A stretch of 64,000 nucleotides of DNA from contig JAUMIR010000005.1 in the NCBI GenBank assembly GCA_030847615.1, forward strand, positions 211,218,645-211,282,644, written 5' to 3'. Origin of the DNA: Gambelia wislizenii (taxonomy: Eukaryota > Chordata > Lepidosauria > Squamata > Crotaphytidae). Position 1 is the first letter of the stretch. Every line of letters begins with the position of its first letter. The notes beneath the pieces are model-generated. The model worked only from the letters and a program-made list of their open reading frames with translations, searched no databases and was not told where the DNA came from. The translations under genes and the position numbers were made by a program. Below are positions 31,461 to 43,860 of this stretch, in pieces.

Positions 31461-33229
31461 TATAATTAATGACCTAAGGAGGATTTATATGACCTCCCAT
31501 TTTTGTAGTGCTATCATGTTACAATTGTGTGAAACATTTCTGTACCCTATATTATCAGAAACTATAATAAAACTTCAATAAAATTTAAAGTAGAAATGTT
31601 GTATTTGTTGGTAACAATCAATCTGAACCTTAGAATTTGCTGTTGGGAAACAATTTATTTCATTATAAACATACCTAGGTATAAGCACTTCATATGCATT
31701 TACACTGATTTCCGAAGCTGAAGGAAAATCTACCACAAAGGCACATCCTTTATTTTCTCAACTATCTTGTGTTCCCACAGTAAAGAGCAGCAAAATTTTA
31801 AGTACCACTGAAATAAAATACTGTATGTCAAACTCTCTGTGGCTGACAGCTAACAATGGGCCTTACCCTTCAATAACTGCAATATCCTCCAATAACCATG
31901 ATACCCTTTCAACAGCTTCTCTATGGCTCCAATCTTAGGCAAATATAGTAGGGAATAAAGTCCACGAATTCCTCAGAAAATGGCCATAGTTTTGTGCTCC
32001 ATATTAATTTGATTGGTTTGGTCAGAGTTTTATAGTGTGTGTGAGGAGAGGATGGTGGTGGTACACTTATTGTTTAGCATATGAATTCACAATGGGAAAA
32101 GTTGCATCCACCCAAAGTAAATAAATCAGTAAATGCAGCTAGAAGAAAGATATATATACTGCAACCTATAAATATGTTGCCATTATAAAGCATAGAAGGA
32201 AAAGCATTGTATTGTATGGTGATTCATATATGTTACACACTGAGTGCACGGAACTGGGCTGTGTGTGGTTCAATTCCATATTGAATTATGTTAAAGCATT
32301 TTTATCCAAAAATTTAAATCTCAGCCTTATCCATGAATCAGTTAAGCCAGAGTCCTTGGACTGAATGCCTGGCTTAATTGGTATCCCACAACAATTCATC
32401 ATGCCTTTAGAAAATGTAGACAGTATCAAGGACTTTTACTAGAAAGAGAGGAATCCCCAGCACTAAAACTCACTCCAGGAAAGGGCAGAGTTGTTTTTGC
32501 AAGTCTTCAACCACTACTAGCATATTAGATTTTACTTTCCTAAAAATAATAATAATAATAATAATAACAGTATCCTGCAAGGTACAAAGAACTGAGGAGA
32601 TAAACCTTCTTCTGAACACATTCCAGATTTCTGAAATGCATTCATTTCCATTTTCAAAGAGCATGAATGTCTCCTTATGCAGTTTGTAACCTTTTACCAC
32701 AGGGTAGCTCTGTTTGTTTACCTTCAACTCTTTCACTCAAGAATCCTGTTGTCTGAAATATGTAATCACTGTTTACATATGTAATATATCATTTCCCAAT
32801 GTTTAGAAAAATGTCTGCTATCCTGGGCATAACATCTCCCCTCTCCACACCCCCTTGCACACAGACTAACTTAAAATAAAAAATGCCGTCCACTTTTCAA
32901 GCTGCAAAATATCTATTCAATGTTGGTTTCTCTCACAGCATCATCTGCTTTAAACTTTTCATTAGAACAAAAAAGTGCACCACTGTAACTGCAAAACATT
33001 TTAAGGATAATGATAATCCTTTATGAAAGTACAAATGAATAACTCTAAATGGAAAAGACTGCAACAAAACATCCACAGCTCTCATGAACGATCACAAATA
33101 ACACAGAGGAACCATATTAACACTTTTGGTAAAAAAAAAAAACCCTTCTTTCAGATTTCTTGTTCCCTTTAGCTTTTACTGAAGGTTTGCTGTACTGTGG
33201 CAGAGTTCAAGATAATTATTGAAAACCGT
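31461..33229. other. Proximal intron 1 of decorin
   Basis: AT-rich with an (AAT)n tract at about 32543-32568. No known repeat or coding exon recognised. Intronic enhancers cannot be called by eye. Confidence 0.5.
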
Positions 33230-33231
33230 AC

Positions 33232-33560
33232 CTTTTAATCCAGGGATTTGCAACAGGCGCCCTCCAAGATGAAATGCAATTAAAAGAAAGCTTTAAGCCA
33301 GGCAGAAGACCTTGCAGGTGTGGAATGGAGGAGGGGTAGGCTACTGCTCAGTGACTGTCACTTGGTGGAAAACCCTCCTGCTTCTTCTGTTCCAAAAGCT
33401 CAGTTAAAAACCTTAGGTTTCCTTCAATGAACAGAATCCAGTCTGCTAACACCCACTGTAGATCATATGGTAATGATATGTCTCCTGTATGGTAGCCAGA
33501 AACTTTATCAGCCTTCTCTTTTCCCTTTTGCCTTATTTCTTTTTCATGTGTTCAGGTTCC
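33232..33560 (-). other. DCN: Decorin noncoding leader exon (exon 1)
   Basis: Minus-strand sequence here closely resembles the mammalian decorin 5' UTR as I recall it. Ordered shared blocks include GATAAAGTTTCTGGCTAC, GACATATCATTACCATATGA, GTTCATTGA.GGAAACCT, AGAAGCAGGAGG, CCTCCTCC.TTCCACACCT and GATTAAAAG. The last block is followed by a donor, GTACGG, at 33231-33226, as expected for splicing to the exon at 21718. The 3' boundary is firm. The 5' boundary (transcription start) is not, and the homology fades beyond about 33560. Confidence 0.8.
33446..33466 (-). other. Short uORF in decorin leader
   Basis: ATG at 33466 opens a six-codon frame, MIYSGC, ending with TAG at 33446. It sits in the most conserved leader block. 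As I recall it, the mammalian leader has an even shorter uORF starting at the same ATG. A translational role is inference. Confidence 0.5.
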
Positions 33561-35122
33561 TAAGTGCTTTTACAGACTAGCACAGATGCTTGATGGCTTT
33601 CCCCCTCTTTATTTCCATCATTTTCTTCAAAAATCACATATTTAATTGCAGGGCTCTCTAACTTTGAAGCATTTTTTTTAGTGAAAGAAAAAGAGCTAGA
33701 AAGCTTTCTTATTTACGTTATATATTAGACCCAAGGAATAATATCTCAAAGTGAACAAAAAATATACAGTCTTATAGTAGAAAATAAATGAGCCACCTTA
33801 GAGTAAAATATTTCAGTGAATAATGTTTTCATTTTTCTATTTTTACAAGTCTGAAGGACTGGAACTTGTAGTCTGTATCTTACAGTTTAATTGTCTTAGG
33901 ATACAATGAAAGTGAGTCTTAGGATACAGTAGGAATTTGCTGCACAGGTATACACAGAAATGTGTCATATAGACAATTCTGAAAGTACAGTAATTGGAAT
34001 CTTGGAGGTGAAATTAGTAAGAACAAACTTCTTAAAAATCATGTTTTTTGTTAAAAAAACAAATAGAATCACAAATGCATGCACTCTAGTTTTGCTTATT
34101 TTGTAATTGTTTATTATAGATGCTATGACAATTGTGTAGAGATGTTGCATTGTACTTTTGCAAATCTGACAGAATCTTACCATGGTTTCTCAGGAAGTAA
34201 TCTACAAAAATTGGTATTTGAATCCATATCATGGAGAAGGGCCCATTGAACACAGTCTGGCTCACTTCCATGCAAACACACCACATAGAACTGGGATGTA
34301 AGAGTCAATGAGCACATGTAACTTTCCTTTACTCTCATCTTTCTTGGTGTAGGTTTGTGACTGTGTGTTCAAACTTGTACCGTTCTCCCTGCCCTCAGGC
34401 TGCAACCAGGTGCACATCTAAAGTCAGCGACAGGAGCTTTTCAGGAGAGATATACATTATTATAGACTCACAACAACTCTTTAAGGATTTATCCACTTCA
34501 TTTTCCTGATTCTAACAGCAGGCATTTGGAAATTATTATGTTTGTTCCCATTCCCCATAAATGTGGGGTTTAAGAAAATGTACTTTGAGTGCAACTGATT
34601 GCTAAGCAAGGGAGCTCTGTGAAAGAAAGCATGATATCCATCTTCCTCAAAATAATCCTTGTCCCAGATTACCAGAGACCCTTCCTTCTAAGCTGTGACT
34701 ACAGAGCTAGGGTGTGGAGAGCTTGGCTCAGCCATAGCTAGAGCTTTAATGATTATTATTATTATTATTATTATTCCTTCTTTCCAGCAGCTGCACCCCT
34801 GTACAGAACCTCAGAATGCCTACCTATGCACCAGACAATCAGATGCTTTGACTAGCTTTCGGGGCAGAACTCAGGTTTCAGCTGAGTCCATTGCTTGGGG
34901 ATGAATATGAGAACCAATAGCGCTTTAGCCTCTTCAGGCCTTGGGCTCCCTCCCCACCATTCCTCCAGCTTCTTTGAATTGATTCATTCAAACATTTCAG
35001 TCATTGCCCTGACCTTCGGTAGCAGCCAGTTGATGGGACAGGGTGGAATTTTACCTGTGGGTCAAATGACTTTCTTATCTGGACGATTTTCACCTCCCTG
35101 GCAAATTGTTTTTGCCTCATGT
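33561..35122. other. Decorin 5' flank
   Basis: Likely promoter-proximal DNA for decorin. An (ATT)n tract lies at 34752-34775. No recognisable exon or transposon. Confidence 0.45.
33718..33724 (-). promoter_or_regulatory. Candidate TATA box upstream of leader exon
   Basis: TATATAA on the minus strand, 160 nt upstream of the end of recognisable leader homology. In this AT-rich DNA such a match is weak evidence. It would place the start near 33690. Confidence 0.15.
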
Positions 35123-35134
35123 ATGTTGTTAATG

Positions 35135-36497
35135 CTGTATATGCCTTTGCTAATCTGTGATCGATCTCTTTTTCAATCTTGGCATCTGAGGAGATGATGC
35201 TTCCCAGATAGGTGAACTGCTGAACGGACTTGAGCACAGATTTGCTGACAGCAATGTGGGGATGGTGGTGTTCATCCTGTGGTGCAGGCTGGTAAAGAAC
35301 TTCAGTTTTCTTCAAGTTGACTTCCAGCCCAAACAGCTCTGCAGGTGTTGCAAAGCAGGATGTTAGGCGCTGCAGAGCTGCTTCTGTGTGGGCAACAAGG
35401 ACAGCATCATCAGCGAAGAGCAGCTCATGGACTAGATAGTTTAGAGTCTTAGTGTGAGCCCTCAGACGGCTTAAGTTAAACAAGTTACCATCAGTACGGT
35501 AACGTATATAGATGCCGTCGTCTTCTTCAAGCTCTGCCATAGCCCTTTGAAGCATCATGCTAAAGAAGATTGTAAATAAAGTTGGTGCAAGAACACAACC
35601 TTGCTTCACTCCATTAGTTATTAGAAAGGGCTCTGAAAGAGCATCGCCATATCTGACTTGACCATGCTGGCCCTCGTGTAGGAAGATAATCATTTTAAGG
35701 AATTTGGGGGGACATCCTAGTCTTTCCAGGATCTGTCACAGACCTTTTCTACTCACAGTGTCGAAGGCTTTGGTGAGGTCGACAAATGTTACATAGAGAC
35801 CCTTGTTCTGCTCCCTACATTTTTCTTGCAGTTGTCTAAGGGAAAATACCATATCTGCAGTACTCCTATTGGCTCTGAAGTCACATTGGCTTTCAGGGAG
35901 AAGTTCTTCTGCAATAGCAGGAACTAATCTGTTCAGGAGTATCCTTGCAAGGATTTTTCCAGCAATAGAGAGCATTGTTATGCCTCGATAGTTTGAGCAA
36001 TCAGATTTTGCTCCTTTTTTCTTGTACAGGGTGATGATGACTGCATCTCAGAGGTCTGATGGCAGTTCCCCTTTTTCCCAGCAATTCACAAGGAATTTGT
36101 GGAATTTTTCGTGGAGTGCATGACCTCCTTGTTTCCAAACTTCAGGTGGGATTCCATCAATCCCAGCTGCCTTGCCGTTTGTCATCTGCTGTATGGCCTT
36201 AAGGGTCTCTTCCAAAGTGGGAGCTATGTCGAATTCATTTTTCATCAGTTTTTGTATCATATGTTGGATAGCTGAGCCTTGGACTACTCAGTTGGCACTA
36301 AAGAGACTTTGAAAATGTTCAGCCCATCAATTCAGGATGGAGGCTTTATCAGTAATTAATGTTTGACCATCTGTACTCTATAAGGAGCTTTGGACCTGAT
36401 AAGTAGGTCCAAACACTGCTTTAAGAGCTTCATAAAATCCTCTATGATCACCCAGATCTACACAGCATTGTGTCTTTTCTGCTATATTGATCCACCA
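35135..36497 (-). pseudogene. Inverted LINE RT segment
   Basis: Minus-strand frames encode RT blocks from the connector (CVDLGDHRGFYEALKAVFG) through VDLTKAFDTV, NGVKQGCVLAPTLF and LLFADDAVLVAHTE to YLGSIISSDAKIEKEIDHRL. The catalytic FADD is intact here, unlike the 2.8-kb copy. Frame breaks near 35735 and 36000 and truncation make it non-coding. Confidence 0.75.
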
Positions 36498-37186
36498 GTC
36501 TGGAGCAAGAAACACCTGAGGCAAAGCACAAAAATCAGTGTGTATAGAGCCATTGTATTGTCTATCCTCCTTTATGGATCTAAAACGTGGGTCACCTATC
36601 GCCACCACCTATGACTCCTCGAGCGCTTTCATCAGCGCTGTCTACGCACAATCCTAAATATTACACTGGACTGACTATGTGACGAATGTTGCTGTCCTTG
36701 AGCAAGCAGGGATCACCAGTATTGAGGCCATGATATTGAGAATGAAGCTGCGCTGGGCAGGGCACGTTTCTAGGATGGAGGACCATTGCCTCCCAAAAAT
36801 AGTACTCTATGGTGAACTCGCCATGGGTCAGCGTAAGAGGGGCACTCCAAAAAAGTGATACAAAGACTCCCTGAAACAACATCTCAGGCTCAGCCAAATT
36901 GATCACCAAGAATGGTCCGCCCTGGCCTCACATCGGGAGGCATGGAGACGCACTATCCACAATGCTGCAATCTTATTTGAGAACTCACGCCGAACAAGTC
37001 TTGAAGAGAAATGACAACACAGAAAGAATCACAACCCAAAAACATCACCCAAGGAGACCTTCTGCTGTGCTTTCTGCAACCGGACTTGTTTATCTCGGAT
37101 TGGCCTTTTTAATCATCAGCGCGCTTGCAGAAAGCGCGGGATGAGTCCTTCCTGAATCTTTGTTTGCGAAGAAAAGCCAGAGGAGG
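35135..37186 (+). mobile_element. LINE copy with 5' inversion (twin priming)
   Basis: Same family as 1830-7385. From 35135 to 36497 the LINE is inverted (minus: from WWINIAEKTQCC through FADD to DAKIEKEIDHRLAKAY). From 36498 to 37186 it is in plus orientation, starting at VWSKKHLRQSTK, immediately 3' of the inverted part in the element, and ending with the 3' hairpin region. A perfect 12-bp direct repeat ATGTTGTTAATG flanks the whole (35123-35134 and 37187-37198). About 25 nt of LINE is lost at the inversion. This is one insertion event, as in twin-primed L1. Confidence 0.9.
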
Positions 37187-37198
37187 ATGTTGTTAATG

Positions 37199-40190
37199 TA
37201 TTCAATTCCTTGTCAGAGCTTTATTTGTGGACATTATTGGCACCCACTCTTTGGGAAGAAGGTTGGCTTATACAGCTCCCCACACACACAAAAAATGTGT
37301 GTAGTGTCTTCAAGGATCTTGGGGGTAGGGTCCACAGGTTCCAGTCCTTGCAGGCTGGCAAGCTAGTCTTACTATCAGGTGAAGGTGGGGGACTCACAGA
37401 GCAGTTCACTTTGCAGTGGGACCTTCTCCTAGTACTTCCCTTGGTCTTCATAGTGGACAGGTTGGGATAGGCATTGCTCGGCAGGTGGACCAATCAATGT
37501 ATTGAATCCATGCCCCATGAAACACCAAAATTCAGTTTGAGTTGTAACCAGTAAAGATGTGACATTTTCACAGAACACAGTATGTTTGAAACCCCACTTT
37601 TGCCACAAATGTATGACTGCTGGGGTAAAATTCTCTTTCAGAAACATAACAAAAATGATTGATCCATCTTTTAGAAACTTTGGGTCCATGCAGAAACTAT
37701 GGGATACTGATACTGGAAATGATAATAGGCAATTCTTTCCAATGAAGCATTGAGGTGCCCATAGGTATGTATGACCCCCACCAAGCTCTGGCTTGTCAAG
37801 GTCCCCATTTTTTCAGTACCAGCTTTATTCCATTTTGGGCTTGCAGCGCACTTGCAGAAAGCGTGCTGTGAGCCTTTCCCTCCCTGAATGGAAAATCATA
37901 CAAATTCCTGTATGCACTTTTAAAAATTACATATTTGGGACATTTTCCAAGTGGTGCATTGCTATATGCACTTTTCCATTGACTAAAGTGTGTGTGTGTA
38001 TTTTCCTTTGGCTCCAATTTTTTTCACCCAGGTGAATTGTCTGGAATGAATCTTTTGTTTTTTTGTTTTGTGAGTCACATCACAAACTCAGAAATGTATG
38101 GATTTCTACCTGCAAATTGCAATTGGGCTCTTGTGTGATTCTATGAGGTGCAAACCAATCTCAAATTAAAAGCAAACTTCTCACTAGTCCCTAGGTATGC
38201 ATGATTGCTTGTGCTCTTGGTTTTCAAAGCACTGAGCAGAAGCTAATCCTATTTAAAGGAGTCTTTATTTGGTTCACTGACACTGTAATGGCTCCTTAGC
38301 AATTTCAGGTATTCAAATCCAGGTCACTTGCCATGTTTGCTACTTAAATATTTGAAGTTTAACTCCTGATGAGCAGAAGGTCAGACAGTGGTTCAGTTTT
38401 GAACCTCTTCTACTGTCACTTTTCTTTCAAACTATTTTTGATATCTTTCAGCAAAATAGCTAAAATAACTATGTCACACATGCAAATGGTTCTCTAATTT
38501 AATAGATAAAAAGATGAAATGAACGTTCTTTATCCCTCCTACTTTGATCATATTCATATCCATTTAAACAAAGAATTTGGAAAGATCCTCAACTGTGCTT
38601 GAACTGGAAGCAGGATTTTGCTATTTTGAAAGAAACTTCCCTGATTTGCATTCACTGAATTAAACCATGGATGAGAACAGAACAATCTTTTAGTGTTTGC
38701 ACTTCTCTGATTTTTGCATGCAAGTTTTAGCTCAAACATGACACCAAAATGGATAGAACAATATGAATTTTAGGGTTTAGCTTCATAAACAAAAATATAT
38801 TTTCTGAAATGCAATAAAAAAGAAAATCTTTGAAGTAGGGATATTGGGGAAAAGATTACAGTACAGTAATCTGAACAGGTTTATAGGAAAAATAAAAATC
38901 AAAAAAAGTATAGATTTCCTTTATATCCAAGGAAGAAGGATTAGAAGAACTATTGGATTATCTGGTGTAAAATAGTATTATGGTCAAAAGCACACACCCA
39001 TGCTTTATGATCTCCTTTGGAGGCATTACCTGTATTTATTGGTCTGCCACTAAGTTCTATAAGCCTAAAGTGGGTACTAGATGCAGGACTTCTCAGTGGC
39101 AGCTGTCTCCTACGGGATTCTTTTCCATCTATCTGCTTTTAAAAGATGCTTGTTTTCTCTGACTTTCAAATGAAGATATTTAATGATATGTTCTGCAGCT
39201 GGATCAGAGATACATACTACAACACCCATCATCTCCCACAAATGGGTATCCTGGCTAACAAAGATGGGAGCTGCAGTCCAACACTATTTAGAAGGCCACA
39301 TATTCTTCATCCCTGTGTTATATTTTTGGCATGGAATATTATTTCAACTATTTTATCTTAAAATTGCTTGAATTTAAGGTTTTTTTTATAATTTAATACT
39401 TCATTTGATTGTTCTATATTGTAAGCACTGAAAAAGATAAGAAATAAAATGGTCAAGGTCAGAATTCCTCCACTGGTAAATCCCAATTCTGGTGTCAGTG
39501 AGTACTAAATGGATCAAGTACTAAGTGATTTTGTCTAACACCAGTATACCTAGATAGTAGGTTTGAATAGTTAAACATGGGATGGTCTCCTGTAGCTTTA
39601 ATCATTAGCAGATCTTGATTCAGGAAGGGGTACCATAAAATTCCATCAGGCAGAACCACAGTAGATCTCTTCCTTCACCCACTTTTTACCTGCCAAAGCA
39701 TGCCTTCTCCCAACACAGCTGTTTACTGGTTGGTGAAGCAGTGGGAGGGGGTGGAGAAGTATCCATCTCTTCTAATAGCTGAACATATAGCATTTATGTC
39801 ACTTTCAGTGCTGTGCAACCAGATACAGGAACAGAACAGGATTCTTCACACACAGTTGCTCTCCACCAGCCAGTAAATGAATGGGTGTGTGTGTGAATTT
39901 GCAGCTGTCAAAAGGTGGGTTTGGTGGGTGAAGGAGGGGATGTGCCATAGTTCCACTTGATGGAAGTTTATACTTTTTCTCATCCAAGATCTGTTAACAA
40001 TTAAAGCCACAGAAGTCCTGTTCTATATTCAGCCTGACAACCTTAGTGCTTGTTTGTAGTACAGAGACTAGAATACTGGATATAATCTATGTCATAGACT
40101 AGGATGACCTGTGGTTAGAACTCTGCTTAACCCAGTGGTTGCTGGGAAACTGGGGCTAGTTAACATCTCTTTCTAACCCACTTAATAGGA
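37199..40190. other. Intergenic DNA with one MITE fragment
   Basis: 39214-39316 resembles the squamate MITE with TACAACACCCATCATCTCCC and GATGGGAGCTGCAGTCCAAC blocks, a short foldback type. The rest is AT-rich and unassigned. Confidence 0.45.
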
Positions 40191-40195
40191 CTGTA

Positions 40196-40507
40196 GATTA
40201 TCAGACATGTGGGAATGTGCCAAAAAATTGCATTCCCAACTGTGCCAGAAGATCGCTAGAAGAACAGAAAGAGCAACCTTACCAGATGCCCCGCATCTTT
40301 CAGCTATTCCGGGGTTGTAGTGCTGCTGCGGACGAGGCTCCATTTTCCTGTTGACAGGGACAATTGACAACTAATAGAAAGGGATTATTTACTCATAGCT
40401 GCACTACACCCCCAGGACACTGGAGGATGTCGTCGTCTGATAATCTTGCCCCTTCTTGTCCTCCTAGCGATCTTCTGATGCAGTTTTTGCCATGTTTGAT
40501 AATCTCC
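40196..40507. mobile_element. Short DNA transposon (MITE) with inverted ends
   Basis: Left end AGATTATCAGACATGTGGG and inverted right end GAGATTATCAAACATGGC are similar, and both arms contain CAGAAGATCGCTAG. No coding capacity. Superfamily not determined. Confidence 0.55.
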
Positions 40508-40509
40508 AT

Positions 40510-42530
40510 TGTGAGGATTAAGGGATGAATCATGTATACTCCTCTGAGCTTCCTGAAAAAACAACAGAATAAAAATGCAATTAACAATAGAAATAAGAAT
40601 GTCCTATCACAGATATAGCCATTGTGATGTCTTTATAGTCATTGTGATGTATATAGCAAATCAAGAGACACATTCTTACTGTCTATTCTCTGGCCTCATT
40701 TTATTTTGTTTCTTGGTTCTTTTACAAAAGGAAGTAACCTTTTAAATAAGACATTTTTTCCCCTCTAGCAGTCTTTCCAAAATCCTTAAGAAGCATTTTA
40801 AAGAAAGTAAAAGTATTGGTGCTAACATAGTAAAGTGTGTATAAAACATTTCAACTAAATATGCTGGAAACAGCAAAAAGGTTCTGTATTAACTAACAGA
40901 TTTTTTGGACCTCAAAGGGAAGGTTCAGTCTGTCTGGAAACATTTTTATGGCTTCTTCTGTGAAATTATATCTGTAAAGCTCTTAAACAAAAATGAGACT
41001 ACAACGTGAACTTGTGTTTATAATTAAAGCACTGATGACCATTAAACGCAACTGTCTTGTGTTTCAGGTCTAACTTTTGTTCTAATACTTCTTTTCAAAA
41101 AGGGGAAAAATGAAATTAGGTTATTTCTTTATAATAAAGCTTTGAACAACTTTGATTTCTATAGCTCGAGGACACATTAATCTAAGGCTTGTGTGGTCTT
41201 GTGCCTGAAAGAAGATTCTGTCATGTAAGAATTCTATTTGCATTATTGAGAAATAAGTTTTTTCAAGCTCCTCATCTTCCCTCCCTGTCCTGAAGAAAGG
41301 AATTTCCCATGTTACTCCATAAAATTAAAACATACATTAGATTAGCCATGGAACAGTACAGATGCATGTGTTTGCTAATGGAGCTTATTAAGAAATCACT
41401 TTAAAGAAATCAACTGGTAACCACTAGGCAACATTCATGAGAAATCTTTACTTTAGAGGCTGCCTCCTCTCATAAATACCTGTTTTGAACATTGGCCTCT
41501 GAAGCCCTACTCTTTGTCCTATCTGTACAAGTGGGCACAACAGACAGAGCCTATATCATGGTAACTTTGATACTGTAGAACTTTCTTTAGATGGTTGTTA
41601 AACATCTTTAGATGGCCATTAAAGCCTTACTCAAGGATCTATAATAGGGTTAAACTCAGAACTTCGAAAAGTTATGTTTTGGGTTACAACTTCCAGAGCT
41701 CCCAGCAGCCAAGGTCATTGTCCATGCTGGCACAGGGGTTCTGGGAGCTGTGGTTTAAAAAAGCATTTCCCCTTCTAAGAGTCTGGAACACATGAGGTTT
41801 TCAAAGGTTCTGTTTCCAACGGGCAGGATTACAGTAAGTTTTGTGGGGGAAAACATTTTACAAAGCAAAGGATGTGCTTTTCAGAAAAGAGTTCTGCCAA
41901 CTCAGAAAAGAGTTGTGCAAAAGCCATGGTTTGGGTGCAAATGAGTTTTTCACAAGAAAAGTTCTGGTATATGAAACAGCTTGTGGTGTTTGACTGTTTT
42001 CTCATGTATTGAGACACCCTTTCCTGTTGAAGATGATAAAATTTGTGAGTACAGTATTTATGACATCCTTCATAAGCAATGGCCCTGTTTTACAGCCACT
42101 TGCCTCATATAGGTTTGTTTGTTTTTTAACAGATAAAAATGGCTAAGACAAAAACTGTTCCAACAAATCTACTCCCTTTTGACAGTCGAGTGTGTTTTTA
42201 TCAAACCAATGTGAAGACTGCTGTTATGGGGAGCAATTCAAAACATCCTCTGTTTGGAAGCTCTTTCATGTATGCTAGCCTTTCAAAGGCACAAAACAGG
42301 TAGACATTATAATGACATTGGAAAATTTCAGTTTCTTTGCCTTTTGGCCAACTATATGAAAGCAGGGATGAAGCACTGGGGATCTTGGGGTGAGGTAAAA
42401 TGCACTTTACCAGGGTGTAAAGTTCCACATGGGCCAGCTCAGGGTGCAACTCCATTTTCCTGATGGCAAAGTGATGCAAAAGTGTATTTCAAATGTGAGG
42501 ATATTTATGGGTACTTATTTCCCTGTTTCT
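40510..42530. other. Intergenic DNA with a small foldback repeat
   Basis: 41665-41765 has inverted blocks (GGTTACAACTTCCAGAGCTC and GGTTCTGGGAGCTGTGGTTT) typical of short squamate MITEs. No gene recognised. Confidence 0.4.
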
Positions 42531-42534
42531 ACAT

Positions 42535-42812
42535 ACAAGGACTCCCTGAAACAATATCTCAGGCTCAGCCAAATTGATCACCAACAATGGTCTGCCCTGG
42601 CCTCACATCGGGAGTCATGGAGATGCACTATCCACAATGCTGCAGCCTTATTTGAGAACTCACGCCGAACAAGTCTTGAAGAGACCTTCTGCTGTGCTCT
42701 CTGCAACCGGACTTGTTTATCTCAGATTGGCCTTTATAGTCCTCAGTGCGCTTGCAGAAAGCGCAGGATGAGTCCTTCTTGAATCTTCGTTTGCGAAGAA
42801 AAGCCAGAGAGA
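42535..42812 (+). mobile_element. 3' end of the 4-kb LINE family
   Basis: Begins at CAAGGACTCCCTGAAACAA and ends with TCTTCGTTTGCGAAGA then AAAGCCAGAGA. Relative to the copies at 17.4 and 36.9 kb it lacks about 50 nt between GTCTTGAAGAGA and CCTTCTGCTG. The zinc-finger-like end survives. No convincing target duplication. Confidence 0.8.
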
Positions 42813-43412
42813 ATGACATATCTATTATTTAGGTCTTGTGAGATTTGTTGGAGCCAAGCCTCAAACAATGAGCAGAAAAGAACATTTTGAACAAGGCTAT
42901 CATCTGGAAGAGAGAGTGTGCTTATCTGGTTGAATTAAGACTTGTATTTTGAAACCTTTGTGCTTCTCTATGTGGCATGCTATCTTAAGAATTACCAGTC
43001 TGGGAATGCTTTGTGCATAGGCAGGATGAAAAGACTGCTGGCAGGAGAGACACATCTCATAACTATTAGAGATGATGGTCCCAAGAATACTGGCTGGTGA
43101 TAGAATTTAGAGACTCAGAATATGTGTTAGTAGTACATACATGAGACACAAATGACAAAAGATCTGGTTAAGCTACTGCACCATCTTGTCTAGTGTGAAC
43201 TGTTGGGCTAAGTTGCTTTTGGAGACAATTCTTGATTTTGTAAAGAAATAGCCAATAAAAATAAAGTTTAAATGGATTTGCCAGTGTTTCCATTTATATC
43301 ATCTGTTCATCATTGACAGGTTAATACCTTTATTAGAAACAAGCAAAACCAAACAAAATTATCAGCTTTGTAAGGCTGGATGTTACAATAAACAAATGTA
43401 GCAGCTACTTAT
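42813..43412. other. Intergenic DNA, nothing recognised
   Basis: AT-rich unassigned sequence. Confidence 0.5.
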
Positions 43413-43860
43413 TCATTCATTCATTCAAGTTAGACCCAGCCTTTCTCCAAAAGTTCAGATCAAGTCACCCCACAGTGCAGACCTAAAACAAAATATAGTT
43501 ACAAATGTTTTAAAAAATGATTAGACAATCATATTTTAAATAGCTTAAAATACATATACAACATGATAAGAGTATAGCTCACCCTTTTAAAAGACCCTTC
43601 TGCTCCACCTAGTTAGAAACCAAGCCTGCCAGACCAAAAAAAAACAAAACACAAAAAACAAACAAACAAAAAAAAAAAACACAACCCAAGAGATCAAAGA
43701 GGGAGACAGTCGAGCCTCCCAGGGAAGGAATTCTACAATGTGGAAGCAGCCATGGAGAAGACATTCTCTTATGTCTTCTCCAATTTTACCTGTAATGATG
43801 GTGGAACAGAGAAAGTGGGGGATGTTTTGTGGCATAGTAGAAAAACCCTGTTAAGGGCCA
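43413..43860 (-). mobile_element. L2/CR1-like LINE or derived fragment
   Basis: Begins with an (ATTC)n tail and CCCAGCCTTTCTCCAAAAG, the inverted form of the usual GGAGAAAGGC-type LINE 3' end. It continues into GAGCCTCCCAGGGAAGGAATT and GGAGAAGACATTCTCTTATG, blocks of a common amniote repeat. A poly(A)-like A-rich run lies at 43637-43680. Classification is tentative. Confidence 0.45.

Larger units (their letters stand above)
21719..33231 (-). other. DCN: Decorin intron 1
   Basis: About 11.5 kb between the leader-exon donor (AAAAG|GTACGG, 33231-33230) and the exon 2 acceptor (21720-21719). Most of its repeat content is a BovB end, an L2-like fragment, SINEs and a 5-kb CR1 containing a Penelope element. 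Confidence 0.75.
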
